From the NCBI RefSeq assembly GCF_022815725.1, contig NZ_JALGRF010000005.1, positions 293,401-357,400 on the forward strand: a stretch of DNA of 64,000 nt, read 5' to 3'. How positions within the stretch are numbered: position 1 is the stretch's first letter; each line of letters begins with the position of its first letter. The position numbers were made by a program, and so were the translations under genes. Below the pieces are notes generated by a model. That model worked only from the letters and a program-made list of their open reading frames with translations. It was not told the origin of the DNA and did no database searches. Source of the DNA: Streptomyces sp. APSN-46.1. GTDB lineage: Bacteria > Actinomycetota > Actinomycetes > Streptomycetales > Streptomycetaceae. Of the stretch, positions 17,083-25,058 are shown piece by piece.

Positions 17083-17919
17083 ATGGTGAGTACCGATGAC
17101 CGCGGTAACGGCGAGGTCGAGCCCGATGAGAATCTACGCAGCTTCGGCGAGACGTTGAAGGCCTGTCGCAAACGGGCCGGACTGACACAGGAGCAACTGG
17201 CCCAGCGCGTCGGGTACTCCGTCCAGTACGTGGGGTCGGTCGAGCAGGGCCGCCGCCATCCGTCCCAGAAGTTCATCATCAAGGCCGAGCAGGTGCTGGA
17301 TGCCTATGGGATCATCCAGATCGCGGCGAGGCAGCTGAATCGCAAGCGCGGGCTGGCGTCGTGGTTCCGGCGGTGGGCGGAGCTGGAGGAGGGGGCGATC
17401 GCCCTCAATACGTACGAGTGCCGGTCGATACCGGGGCTGTTGCAGACGGAGGCGTATGCGCGGGCGCTGGCTGCGAACGTTCCACCGATGGCCACCTCCG
17501 AGGAGGTCGAAACACGGATCGCGGCCCGGCTGGACCGGCAGAAGTTGCTGTACCGGACCCCGTACATCACCTTCAGCTTCATCATCGAGCAGGGGGTCAT
17601 CGAGCGGCAGACGGGTGGCGTGGAGGTCACGCGGGAACTGATCGACCATCTGCTGGAATGCGCGAAACTGCCGAACGTCGACATTCAGGTCATGCCGACG
17701 ATCAGCCCGGAACACGCCGGTACCGACGGCCCCTTCCAACTCCTCGAATCATGGGAGCACGAGTGGCTGGGGTACAGCGAGGGACAGCAGTCAGGCGTGG
17801 TGATTACGGACCCGAAAGACATAAGCCTGCTCCACCAGCGGTATGCCAAACTTCGTATCCAGGCCCTCAATCCTGCGGACAGCGTGGGCCTGTTGATGCG
17901 ATTGCGAGGATCCCTGTGA
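17083..17919 (+). CDS. XRE-family regulator with DUF5753 (second pair)
   Basis: A 278-residue regulator: helix-turn-helix at about residues 25-75 (LKACRKRAGLTQEQLAQRVG, VGSVEQGRRHPS) and DUF5753 (YECRSIPGLLQTEAYARAL, ANVPPM, IQVMPTISPEHAG, HQRYAKLRIQAL). ATG 17083 has GGGGAGG eight bases upstream; GTG 17050 is an alternative. The stop overlaps the start of the DUF397 gene by four bases (GTGA), so the two are translationally coupled. The upstream divergent gene is the RsbW-like ATPase. Target unknown, probably autoregulatory. Confidence 0.9.
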   Translation: MVSTDDRGNGEVEPDENLRSFGETLKACRKRAGLTQEQLAQRVGYSVQYVGSVEQGRRHPSQKFIIKAEQVLDAYGIIQIAARQLNRKRGLASWFRRWAELEEGAIALNTYECRSIPGLLQTEAYARALAANVPPMATSEEVETRIAARLDRQKLLYRTPYITFSFIIEQGVIERQTGGVEVTRELIDHLLECAKLPNVDIQVMPTISPEHAGTDGPFQLLESWEHEWLGYSEGQQSGVVITDPKDISLLHQRYAKLRIQALNPADSVGLLMRLRGSL

Positions 17920-18158
17920 ACAGCTCCCAGCTCCGGTGGTTCAAGAGCAGCTACAGCGGCAGTCAGGGTGACAGCTGCGTCGAGGTCGCCCTCTCCTGGC
18001 ACAAGTCCACCTACAGCGGCAGCGAAGGCGACGACTGCGTCGAGGTCGCCGCCTGCGCCGACACCGTCCACATCCGCGACTCCAAGCTCAGCGCGAGCCC
18101 CGAGCTGGCGGTCGGTCCCGCCAGCTGGACCGCCTTCCTCGGCGGCGTCACCGCCTAG
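17916..18158 (+). CDS. DUF397 protein with duplicated N-terminal motif
   Basis: An 80-residue partner of the XRE regulator, starting GTG inside that gene's stop codon. The family motif occurs twice in tandem: WFKSSYSGSQGDSCVEVA and WHKSTYSGSEGDDCVEVA. After the second copy the usual VHIRDSKLSASPEL and SWTAFLGGV complete the domain. A normal DUF397 has a single copy, so the first is an in-gene duplication. Its TAG stop shares the tetranucleotide CTAG with the stop of the convergent glycosyltransferase gene. Confidence 0.9.
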   Translation: MNSSQLRWFKSSYSGSQGDSCVEVALSWHKSTYSGSEGDDCVEVAACADTVHIRDSKLSASPELAVGPASWTAFLGGVTA

Positions 18159-19378
18159 GAACTGACCGCGTCAAGCAGCAGTTTCGCGGCCACCGTCGCC
18201 CCGTCGGTGGTGCGGATCGTGTCGGCCACGGCGGTTGCTCGTGCGCGGGTCTCGGGGGTCAGGGCCGTTGTGAGGGCGGCTGACAGGGATTCGGTGGTCG
18301 GGGTCGGGCCGTCGTGTGCCGCGCCGATGCCCAGGTCGGCCACCCGGCCGGCGAAGTACGGCTGGTCTGCCCCCTGGGGTACCACCACCTGAGGTGCGCC
18401 GGCCCGGGTGGCGGTCGTCGTCGTGCCCGCGCCGCCGTGGTGTACGACGGCGGCCATCCGGCGGAACAGTGCCTGGTGGTTGACCTCGCCGACGAGGAAG
18501 CAGTCGTCCTGGTCGTCGATCAGGGCCAGGTCGGCCCAGCCACGGGAGACGACCACGCGGCGGCCCTGCGCGCGGATCGCCTCGATGGCCACCCGGGCGA
18601 CGTCCTGCGGAGCGCTCATGGGCATGCTGCCGAAGCCCACGTACACCGGTGGCGTGCCGGCGTCCAGGAACGCCACCAACTCGGCGGGGAGCGGGCGTTC
18701 GTCCGGCAGGACCCACGCGCCGGTCTGCACCACGTCGAGGTCCGCCGGCCGCTGCCACGGGGCCAAGGTCGGGTCGGCGGCCAGCCACGGGCGGTCGGTG
18801 AAGGCGTAGTCGCGGACGTTGTCCACCGGTGGCAGGCCGAACGACGCCCGCTGGGTGTTGAGCATCTCGCCGAACATCGCGTTCGCGATCTGGGCGTCCA
18901 GGTCCCACAGTGCCCGGTTGTCGGTCACGTCCGGTGGCAACGGCTGGCCCCGCCGCGCGGGCGGGCGGCGGTGCGGCGACGGCAGGCTGACCGGCTGGTG
19001 GCTCACGTGCACGTAGCGGATGCCCAGTTTCTCGGCCACCGACCGCGCGCCGGCCGTGGCCGGCAACGGGCCGGTCGCCACCAGCGCATCACAGCCCTCG
19101 GCCGCCGCGGCGACCGTGTCGAACTGCGCGGCCATCAACTCGGCCGCACGCTGCGCCAGTCCCACCGCCGACCCCGGCGTCACCGTGGTCACCAGCGGGC
19201 GCACGGGCCGGCCGGTCGGCACCGTCTCCACGCCCACCTCGGCCAGCCGCTGCGCGAACTCCTCGTCCGGCGGCGCGCACACCCGCACCTCCGCGCCGAG
19301 TTCCCGCAACCGCACCGCGAGTCCCGCTATCGGTTCGACGCCCCCGCGCGATCCGTACGTCGACAACACCACACGCAT
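18155..19378 (-). CDS. GT1-family glycosyltransferase (MGT/Gtf-like)
   Basis: A 407-residue GT-B enzyme. The N-terminal acceptor domain opens MRVVLSTYGSRGGVEPIAGL with the catalytic-loop region around YVHVSHQPVSLPSPHRRP; the C-terminal donor domain has PPVYVGFGSMPM and VVHHGGAGTTTTATRAGAP followed by QGADQPYFAGRVADLGIG, the signature that holds the nucleotide sugar. This is the family of vancomycin-type and macrolide-inactivating glycosyltransferases. No biosynthetic cluster surrounds it, so it may modify or inactivate a small molecule such as an antibiotic or sterol. The ribosome site is weak. Confidence 0.9.
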   Translation of the reverse strand: MRVVLSTYGSRGGVEPIAGLAVRLRELGAEVRVCAPPDEEFAQRLAEVGVETVPTGRPVRPLVTTVTPGSAVGLAQRAAELMAAQFDTVAAAAEGCDALVATGPLPATAGARSVAEKLGIRYVHVSHQPVSLPSPHRRPPARRGQPLPPDVTDNRALWDLDAQIANAMFGEMLNTQRASFGLPPVDNVRDYAFTDRPWLAADPTLAPWQRPADLDVVQTGAWVLPDERPLPAELVAFLDAGTPPVYVGFGSMPMSAPQDVARVAIEAIRAQGRRVVVSRGWADLALIDDQDDCFLVGEVNHQALFRRMAAVVHHGGAGTTTTATRAGAPQVVVPQGADQPYFAGRVADLGIGAAHDGPTPTTESLSAALTTALTPETRARATAVADTIRTTDGATVAAKLLLDAVSS

Positions 19379-19457
19379 TCGTGATTCTCATTTCCGCTGG
19401 TCCTGGCTTCGGGCTTCGGTGGGTGATTCTGCGGTACGACGAGGGTCTTCGCGCGCC

Positions 19458-19793
19458 TCAAGGCGGCGGAACCGGTCCCGGGGCGGTCACGCCCACCGCC
19501 GGGCGCCAAAAACGCCCGTCAGGCAAGGCCTGACGGGCGCCGAGGAAGTAGTCGACTTCACGCTGGAATCCGAAGCCCGGGACGGTCCGCGACAGGTGCG
19601 GCCAGATGCTCGGCGCGACGTGGTACTCGCCGGCCACCATCCACGGGTCGTCGCCCAGCACGAACAGGTGCCGGATCTCAAGGAACTGGTCTCTGGAGAG
19701 CGAGACGGAGTGCGCTATCTCCTCGTCCGCGCCGAAGCCGGTCAGATCCCAGACGAGGTTGTACCCGTCGGCGAATGGATAGTCGCTGCTCAC
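19458..19793 (-). CDS. Small hypothetical protein
   Basis: A 111-residue frame from GTG 19793 with reasonable composition: MSSDYPFADGYNLVWDLTG, SLSRDQFLEIRHLFVLGDDP, PSIWPHLSRTVPGFGFQ. No family is recognised. An intrinsic terminator for the same strand (stem 19513-19539 followed by five T) lies inside the last third of the frame, upstream of the stop codon at 19458, so either the protein ends earlier in reality, or transcription is expected to stop before the stop codon. I rate the coding call as probable but its 3' end as doubtful. Confidence 0.5.
   Translation of the reverse strand: MSSDYPFADGYNLVWDLTGFGADEEIAHSVSLSRDQFLEIRHLFVLGDDPWMVAGEYHVAPSIWPHLSRTVPGFGFQREVDYFLGARQALPDGRFWRPAVGVTAPGPVPPP
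19513..19539 (-). terminator. Intrinsic terminator (minus strand), inside a reading frame
   Basis: Perfect 11-base arms at 19513-19523 and 19529-19539 with a 5-base loop, followed on the minus strand by GTTTTT... (five T, complement of 19508-19512). One of the few hairpin-plus-T-run terminators in the window. Confidence 0.75.
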
Positions 19794-19874
19794 GGCCTCA
19801 AGCTAGGCCGCATCCCCTCCGCACCGCACCTGTTTTTCCGGGCCGGTCAGTGGTTCGTGTCGATTCCGCAGCCG

Positions 19875-20669
19875 CTACGAGACCGGCCAGAACTGCGCCA
19901 GCGCCGCCTCCTTGTAGGGCGCCGGGCTGACGCTCAGCTCCCCCGCGAAGGGACGGTCCAGCGCCATCACCAGCAGCAGGCTGAAACCGATCAGCCCGGC
20001 CACCGCCGACACGAACAGCAGCTGCATCTTCAGGCTCCGCAGCCCGAACAGGAACGTCAGCGGCAGGATCACCAGCGCGCCCCCGTACACCAGCACCTGG
20101 AGCAGCACCGGCAGGGATGTTTCCGCCATCGTGACCCGCGCCCGGCGCTGCGCCGCGACGTCGTTGAGGCGGGTGGCGGCCTCCCCGTAGAAGGTCTCGC
20201 TGCGCGTGCCGACCGGCTCGTACGCCTGGAGCGCCGTGTACATGGCGTGCGTCTGCGTGGCGGTCGCCTCGTAGCTCGGCTTGCCCTTGCGCATCAGCGG
20301 CCACTGGACATCGACGACGGCGTGGACGTAGTCCCCCACCGCCCGTTCCACGCGGGCGCGCTCGACGGGCGGGAAGGCCTCGGCGCTGCGCACGACGAGG
20401 GCCAGGTCGGTGGCCTCGTTGGCGACGATGTTCTGGGTGTTCTCCAGCTGCGTCCAGAGCGTGACGACGACGAACGCGAGGATGATCCCGTAGATCGCGC
20501 CGAACATGCCGAGGGCGACGCCGACCATCTCGTTGTGCTCCCCGCCCGCGAGGTGCGGGAAGCGGCGACGGGCGGCGAGGCTGCCGACGGCGGCGAGGGA
20601 GACGACACCGCCGACGAGGAGCACGCCGAGCTCGAACGTGCTGAGGTTGTTGAGTAGCCAAAGGATCAT
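19875..20669 (-). CDS. DUF4239 (bestrophin-like) membrane protein
   Basis: A 264-residue membrane protein starting MILWLLNNLSTFELGVLLVG. Hydrophobic segments lie near residues 10-30, 50-70 (MFGAIYGIILAFVVVTLW), 185-205 and 210-232 (LLFVSAVAGLIGFSLLLVMA). The soluble middle is helical, with ENTQNIVANEATDLALVVR, a pattern typical of DUF4239 proteins. The role is unknown; the fold is related to bestrophin-type channels. The start may be a GTG a few codons upstream, as no ribosome site clearly decides. It follows two membrane-associated genes on the same strand. Confidence 0.82.
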   Translation of the reverse strand: MILWLLNNLSTFELGVLLVGGVVSLAAVGSLAARRRFPHLAGGEHNEMVGVALGMFGAIYGIILAFVVVTLWTQLENTQNIVANEATDLALVVRSAEAFPPVERARVERAVGDYVHAVVDVQWPLMRKGKPSYEATATQTHAMYTALQAYEPVGTRSETFYGEAATRLNDVAAQRRARVTMAETSLPVLLQVLVYGGALVILPLTFLFGLRSLKMQLLFVSAVAGLIGFSLLLVMALDRPFAGELSVSPAPYKEAALAQFWPVS

Positions 20670-20715
20670 GCCGTGCTCAACGACCACCCCCGCGGAAGGG
20701 CCCGCCTTTGAACGG

Positions 20716-21192
20716 TCAGGAGGCTGAACCGGTTCCGCGCCACCAGCCGTTGCGCCGGCGGTCTTGTGCCCGAGCGGCTTCGTTGATGGTGATACTGCCG
20801 CCCGCCTGGATGACGCCTGCCCGGCCCGAGGCGTTGGCGGTCTGCTGCACAGCGCCGGAGTGCGGCGGACTGTCAGGGGGAGGCAGGAGCGGAGCAAGCT
20901 CCTGCTCCAAGAGCCGCTGAAGCTCCCTTGCCAGGGCGGGATCATCGCGCACCAGCCGCTGGAACTTGAGCTGCCAGCCGCCCGTCAGCCTCTCCTCGGC
21001 GGCGACATCATGCGTTCGGCGCGCTTCCAGTACCTCGTCCCGTACGTCGGTCAGCTCATCCTCGATGGCCGGAACGTGCTCCGGATGGGCGCGCTGCCAC
21101 AGCGCGACCGTGGAGGAACGCGCCTGCTGCCAGGCGTCCGTCGCCATCGCGCTCACGAGGGCGGTCGCGACCGCCAGTACCACCGGATCCAC
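20716..21192 (-). CDS. Conserved Streptomyces protein with C-terminal QAG motif
   Basis: A 158-residue protein starting at GTG 21192 (VDPVVLAVATALVSAMATDA), preferred because GGGAGG lies just upstream. A short hydrophobic N-terminus is followed by a charged helical region (PAIEDELTDVRDEVLEARR; LTGGWQLKFQRLVRDD) and a Pro-rich segment. The end has NASGRAGVIQAGGSITINEA, a beta-like motif also found as VQQAGRD in the next gene. I recall this type of protein in many Streptomyces with no known function. The adjacent gene at 21229 lies 36 bp upstream on the same strand, suggesting an operon. Confidence 0.75.
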   Translation of the reverse strand: MDPVVLAVATALVSAMATDAWQQARSSTVALWQRAHPEHVPAIEDELTDVRDEVLEARRTHDVAAEERLTGGWQLKFQRLVRDDPALARELQRLLEQELAPLLPPPDSPPHSGAVQQTANASGRAGVIQAGGSITINEAARAQDRRRNGWWRGTGSAS

Positions 21193-21228
21193 AAGGCCTC
21201 CCCTACGTCGCAAATCCCGTACGTGTCA

Positions 21229-21969
21229 TCACCGCGCGAGGCCCCAGACCACGGCGTCGAACCGGATGGCGAAGGCGAGGGCCTCCGGCAGCTTCTCCAC
21301 CTGGAGCCGGGCGATGCGTCCGCCGTCCGTCCGCACGCAGACCACGGTGCCCACACTCACGGGTGCACCCGAGGAACCGGTGGTGTCCACCAACTCGGCG
21401 CAGGCCGCTTGGTCCGGTAACTCTCCCTGTCCCTCCCACGGCGCCACGGCCCCGCCGCTCCCCGCCAGGACCAGATACCGGTCGCCCAGCCCGAGATTGA
21501 TGTCGCCGCTGGCCAAGAGGACGGTCGTGTCCACCGAAGTGGGCCGCTTGCCGTCCAGTTCCATACCACCGTCGGTGTCCAGGACCAGGGTGCCCCGCCA
21601 TTGCTCGGCGGGAGCGGTGGCCACACGGGCGCTGCCCGTGCTGTCGCCACCTGCTTTCGGACTGGGAACGCCCGGCCCCGAAGTGCCCTGTGGCGGGGCT
21701 GAAACGCCCTGCCCCGAAGGGCTTCCCGATGTGTCGGCCATGAGGGAGTACGTGCCCACCGCACCGACGACGACGGCGATCAGGCTCACGAGGCCGAGCC
21801 ACGGACCGATCCGAATATTGGTGCTGACGGTGGTGCTGTGGGTGGTGTGGTCGCGCCCCGCCTGCTGGACCGAGCCGTTTTCGCTCGCACTGCCGCTCAT
21901 GCTCCGATAGGACCCGGATCCACCGGATCCCCAGGGGGCGTTGGAGTCGTCGCCGGACGCTGCTGCCAC
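21229..21969 (-). CDS. Single-pass membrane protein with QAG motif, unknown function
   Basis: A 246-residue protein from GTG 21969 (GGGGGA ribosome site). The N-terminal cytoplasmic part is Gly/Ser rich and includes NGSVQQAGRDHTTHSTTVST; one transmembrane helix follows (GPWLGLVSLIAVVVGAVGTY), then a linker rich in Pro/Gly/Ser and an outer beta-rich domain (TLVLDTDGGMELDGKRPTSVD, TVVCVRTDGGRIARLQVEK). It heads a two-gene operon with the protein at 20716. The shared QAG motif suggests the two interact; this is inference. Confidence 0.72.
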   Translation of the reverse strand: MAAASGDDSNAPWGSGGSGSYRSMSGSASENGSVQQAGRDHTTHSTTVSTNIRIGPWLGLVSLIAVVVGAVGTYSLMADTSGSPSGQGVSAPPQGTSGPGVPSPKAGGDSTGSARVATAPAEQWRGTLVLDTDGGMELDGKRPTSVDTTVLLASGDINLGLGDRYLVLAGSGGAVAPWEGQGELPDQAACAELVDTTGSSGAPVSVGTVVCVRTDGGRIARLQVEKLPEALAFAIRFDAVVWGLAR

Positions 21970-22068
21970 AAGGTCCCCCTGTCCACATGGCTTAAGGAGC
22001 CATGAGCGTAGCGGCACACACCTGACGCTCGGCCAGGATTACGTGCATTCACCCATCCCGCACACCAT

Positions 22069-22452
22069 CTAAGCCTCGGTGCCCGCCTCCTGGGCGTCGA
22101 TCAGCTCGTCCCAGTGCTCCCTCGTCCACGCGCACGCCGCGTCCAGCGGGCCCAGCAGGCCGCGGCCGAGTGGGGTGAGCGCGTACTCGACGCGGCGCTC
22201 GGGGGTTTCGTACGCGGTGCGCGTGACGAACCCGTCGCGCTCCAGCCCGCGCAGGGACTGCGTCAGGGACTTGGAGGTGATGCCGCGGATCGGGACCTTG
22301 AGTTCGGAGAAGCGGCGTGGGCCGTCCTGGAGACATCGCAGGATCAGCGTGGCCCACTTGTCCCCGACGCGGAACGGAACCAGGGGCGAGGGGCAGACGG
22401 GGTCGAACATCTCCGGATCCAGCGGCTGCGTCGGTTGCGTCGGCTGCGTCAT
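22069..22452 (-). CDS. HxlR-family transcriptional regulator
   Basis: A 127-residue winged-helix protein: CPSPLVPFRVGDKWATLILRCL, then RRFSELKVPIRGITSKSLTQ (recognition region) and LERDGFVTRTAY...ERRVEYALTPLGRGL. The Cys near residue 20 is the conserved redox/effector cysteine of this family. It diverges from an NAD(P)-binding oxidoreductase and a deazaflavin-type reductase at 22512-23578, which it most likely controls; many HxlR proteins repress a neighbouring oxidoreductase in response to reactive aldehydes, quinones or thiol stress. Start ATG 22452 fits the family length. Confidence 0.92.
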   Translation of the reverse strand: MTQPTQPTQPLDPEMFDPVCPSPLVPFRVGDKWATLILRCLQDGPRRFSELKVPIRGITSKSLTQSLRGLERDGFVTRTAYETPERRVEYALTPLGRGLLGPLDAACAWTREHWDELIDAQEAGTEA

Positions 22453-22511
22453 GATCCACACGGTAGGCCGGTATCCGATCGGTAACCAGCCCTTTCCTTA
22501 GGCTCGCCCAC

Positions 22512-23135
22512 ATGACGAACCAGAACCAGGGCCAGGACCAGAAGCAGAAGGTCATCGTGTTCGGCGCCGGAGGGCGCGTGGGGCGGGCCGCCGTCGCGCG
22601 GGCGCGCGCACAGGGGTACGAGGTGACGCGGGCGGGCCGCGCCGACGGGGACGTGACCTCGGCGGCGGACGTGGCCCGGCTGGCGGCGGGCCATGATGCC
22701 GCCGTGGTCGCGGTGTACGACGCCCAGGCGGCGCCCGGGGTGTTCTTCCCGGCGGTGGCGCGGGCGCTCGCCGAAGGACTCCCCGAGGCCGGGGTACGGC
22801 GGCTGGTGTCCGTCGGGCTGGCCTCCGTACTGCCCACCGCCTCCGGAATCCTGCTGATGGACGGCCCGGGGTATCCGCAGGACTGGCGGGAGTTCTACGA
22901 GGGCCACGCGGCCGGCACCGAGGCCCTGCGGGCGGCGGCGCCGGCGGGGCTGGACTGGGCGGTGCTGTCCCCGGCCGGTGACTTCGCAAGTGACGCGCCG
23001 GAGGCCGGCGGGTACGCCTTCGCCCCGGCCGACGCCGCGAGCCGGATCACCCACGCGGACTTCGCCCGGGCCGTGGTGGACGAGGCCGTGGCGCCGTCGC
23101 TGCACCGCACGCACGCGGGGGTGCGGCCGGTATGA
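22512..23135 (+). CDS. NAD(P)-binding oxidoreductase (SDR a5/NmrA-like)
   Basis: A 207-residue Rossmann protein. After a Gln-rich start it shows KVIVFGAGGRVGRAAVARA (GxGGxxG dinucleotide motif), AGHDAAVVAVYDAQA, VRRLVSVGLASVLP and LDWAVLSPAGDFASD, the pattern of NmrA-like and anthrone-oxygenase-type proteins lacking the YxxxK pair. Its last four bases overlap the start of the next gene (ATGA), so both are co-translated, and both probably respond to the divergent HxlR regulator. Confidence 0.88.
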   Translation: MTNQNQGQDQKQKVIVFGAGGRVGRAAVARARAQGYEVTRAGRADGDVTSAADVARLAAGHDAAVVAVYDAQAAPGVFFPAVARALAEGLPEAGVRRLVSVGLASVLPTASGILLMDGPGYPQDWREFYEGHAAGTEALRAAAPAGLDWAVLSPAGDFASDAPEAGGYAFAPADAASRITHADFARAVVDEAVAPSLHRTHAGVRPV

Positions 23136-23578
23136 CCGGTATGACCGCCGAATCCGTGACCGACAGCCCCAACCCCTGGGTCGCCGGGCACATCCGCAGC
23201 TTCGAGGCGACCGCCGGGCGGCCGCGGCCCGGGATCTCGGATCTGCTGCTGACCACGCGGGGCCGCCGCTCGGGGCTGCTGCGCCGCACCGCGCTGGCCT
23301 ACGTACGGGACGGGGACGGGGTCGCGTACGTGCTGACGGCGTCCAACGCCGGATCGGACCGCCACCCCGCGTGGTACCTGAACCTGACGGCCGACCCTGC
23401 CGTCACCCTCCAGGTCGGCGCCGAGTCCTTCCCGGCGACCGCACGCCGCGCCACGGCGGCCGAGGCGGACCGCCTGTGGCCGGTGGTGGTGGCCGCGATG
23501 CCCTCGTACGTGGCCTACCGCGAGGCGACGGCCCGTGAAATCCCGCTGGTCCTGGTCACCCGTACCCGTACCGGCTGA
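23132..23578 (+). CDS. Deazaflavin-dependent (Ddn-type) nitroreductase family protein
   Basis: A 148-residue split-beta-barrel protein of the F420-binding Ddn/Rv3547 family: NPWVAGHIRSFEATAG, LLLTTRGRRSGLLRRTAL, GVAYVLTASNAGSDRHPAWYLNL and a closing REIPLVLVTR. Conserved residues around TxGRxSG and the HPAWYxNL segment shape the F420 pocket. It overlaps the upstream oxidoreductase by four bases. A second, divergent member lies at 59895. Likely reduces quinones or other electrophiles with F420H2, which suits HxlR-type control; substrate unknown. Confidence 0.88.
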   Translation: MTGMTAESVTDSPNPWVAGHIRSFEATAGRPRPGISDLLLTTRGRRSGLLRRTALAYVRDGDGVAYVLTASNAGSDRHPAWYLNLTADPAVTLQVGAESFPATARRATAAEADRLWPVVVAAMPSYVAYREATAREIPLVLVTRTRTG

Positions 23579-23580
23579 GG

Positions 23581-23871
23581 TCAGCCGACCTTCGGGGCGT
23601 TCGGCAGCCCGGCCCGCAGGGCCGAGTCGGCGCCCGCGAGGGAGGGTCCGGTGGCCCCCGTGGCGGACCCGGCGGCCTTCGCGGTCACTCCCACCGCCGT
23701 CTTCGTGTCCTGGACGGCCTGCCCGGGGTGGTCGACGATCTCGCCGACGCGCTGGGTGATCGGGGCCCCCTGGACGGCGGGCTCGTCGGCGTGCGCGGCG
23801 ACGGGGGTCAGGGCGAGGGCGGCGCCCCCGGAGAGGACCAGAGCGGCAAGGCTGCGCTTGATGGGGTTCAT
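23581..23871 (-). CDS. Small secreted protein
   Basis: A 96-residue exported protein. Signal peptide MNPIKRSLAALVLSGGAALA ends near AHADEP, giving a mature chain of about 67 residues (VQGAPITQRVGEIVDHPGQ, then an Ala/Gly/Thr-rich tail). No cysteines and no recognised domain; it resembles many small Streptomyces exported proteins. Confidence 0.75.
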   Translation of the reverse strand: MNPIKRSLAALVLSGGAALALTPVAAHADEPAVQGAPITQRVGEIVDHPGQAVQDTKTAVGVTAKAAGSATGATGPSLAGADSALRAGLPNAPKVG

Positions 23872-23901
23872 ACCCTGCGAACGACCCGCCCGTGCCCCTG
23901 G

Positions 23902-24453
23902 TCACTCGCGCGTCAGGCGTTCCGCGAATCGGGTTACTCCGGCCTTGCCCAGCCGGGCCACGAGCTCGTCCCGCGTCGTGGGCGGATTCCGCTTGCCCGC
24001 TGCCACTCTCGCCAAGGTGTCGGCGACCTCGCGCGGTACTTCCCCGAACAGGTCGCACAGGTAAGTGTCCGGGTCCACCACCCTGACGCCGAGGCGCGCC
24101 ATGGCCTCGGCCGGGAAATCCGCAAGGTTCCAGGTGATCAGCGCATCGGCCCCCGCCGCCACGGCGGCCGCCGCGTGATGGCGGTCGTCCGGGTCGTTGC
24201 CCGGCATGCCGTCCACCAGGTGTCCGTAGTCGGACTGAGCGACCTCGCAATCTCCGAAGTAGTCGCGGACCGCCCGTGTGACGGCAGCCGCCGATTCCGG
24301 GGAACGCCGCCCTTCCCGGACGATCACCCGCTCCCACTCATCGAGCAGGCAGTCCGACCAGACGATGCTGTGTACGGAGTCCTCCGTCAGCGCCAGCATG
24401 AGGTCCATGACGGAGAACGGGAACAGCACGTTCGTGTCCACGAAGACGCGCAC
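23902..24453 (-). CDS. PIN-domain toxin (VapC-type RNase)
   Basis: A 183-residue PIN protein from GTG 24453. The acidic active-site residues are visible: Asp in MRVFVDTNVLFPF, Glu in CLLDEWERVI, and a DPDD run in GMPGNDPDDRHHAAAAVAAG plus ITWNLADFP. PIN toxins cleave RNA with Mg2+. It lies 24 bp downstream of a helix-turn-helix antitoxin-like gene on the same strand. The C-terminal 50 residues are extra, as in the larger COG1569-type PIN proteins. Confidence 0.85.
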   Translation of the reverse strand: MRVFVDTNVLFPFSVMDLMLALTEDSVHSIVWSDCLLDEWERVIVREGRRSPESAAAVTRAVRDYFGDCEVAQSDYGHLVDGMPGNDPDDRHHAAAAVAAGADALITWNLADFPAEAMARLGVRVVDPDTYLCDLFGEVPREVADTLARVAAGKRNPPTTRDELVARLGKAGVTRFAERLTRE

Positions 24454-24477
24454 GGAATCACCCCCTCCAGCAGGCGC

Positions 24478-24927
24478 TCAGTAGGGCAGCCCTGCCTCGT
24501 CCGCGGCTTCGGCGATGCGCAGGCGGCCTTCCCGGCGGCGGGTGCGCCGCTCCTGGAAGGCGAGGGCGTCCGCCAGCCGAACGATGCGGTGGCGGCTGCC
24601 CGGCAGGTGACTGGACGCGATGTCACCCGAGTCCAGCAGGCGGACGACGAACGGCCGGGACAGACCCAGCAGCTCAGCCGTTTCCGCCGGCGTCAGATGG
24701 ACCTCGGAGGCGAGCAAGGTCACGGCGTGACCAGCCGCCAGTTCGTGCGCGGAGGCGCTGAGAATACGCACGAGCTCCTCAGGCAGGACCTGCTCGCTGC
24801 CATCGGCCGCCCGCAGTATCACGGTGACCTCTCCGGGAACCAGCCGCCCCGCTTCGGCAAGGGCGTCCTGGATTTCTGCGCGCGGTTCCACGGTGGTGGC
24901 GTTCGCGAGCACGCTCGTACGTGTCAT
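24478..24927 (-). CDS. Antitoxin with excisionase/MerR-type helix-turn-helix
   Basis: A 149-residue protein starting MTRTSVLANATTVEP with GAGGAGG before its ATG. The C-terminal half has HLTPAETAELLGLSRPFVVR and SSHLPGSRHRIVRLADALA, an excisionase-type winged helix; the N-terminal helix pair probably wraps the toxin. It precedes the PIN gene by 24 bp, the normal antitoxin-first order. The promoter side (24940-24965) is unusually AT-rich and contains overlapping CAGTTA/TTTCAGTT half-sites, a plausible autoregulatory operator (inference). Confidence 0.85.
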   Translation of the reverse strand: MTRTSVLANATTVEPRAEIQDALAEAGRLVPGEVTVILRAADGSEQVLPEELVRILSASAHELAAGHAVTLLASEVHLTPAETAELLGLSRPFVVRLLDSGDIASSHLPGSRHRIVRLADALAFQERRTRRREGRLRIAEAADEAGLPY

Positions 24928-25058
24928 GACAGCCTCCTCACTCAACTGAAATAACTGTAACCGGGTGAGGCGGTGTGCGCCACCACGCCCGCGGCCCCGG
25001 ATCGGGGGCGATCCGGGGCCGTGGGGATGACTCGGCGGGAGGTGCGGCGGGGGCTGGG

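Noticed and set aside
22020..22040. CTGACGCTCGGCCAG near 22024 as an operator copy
   Set aside because: The second half-site is too weak and the nearby genes are unrelated to the catabolic set.
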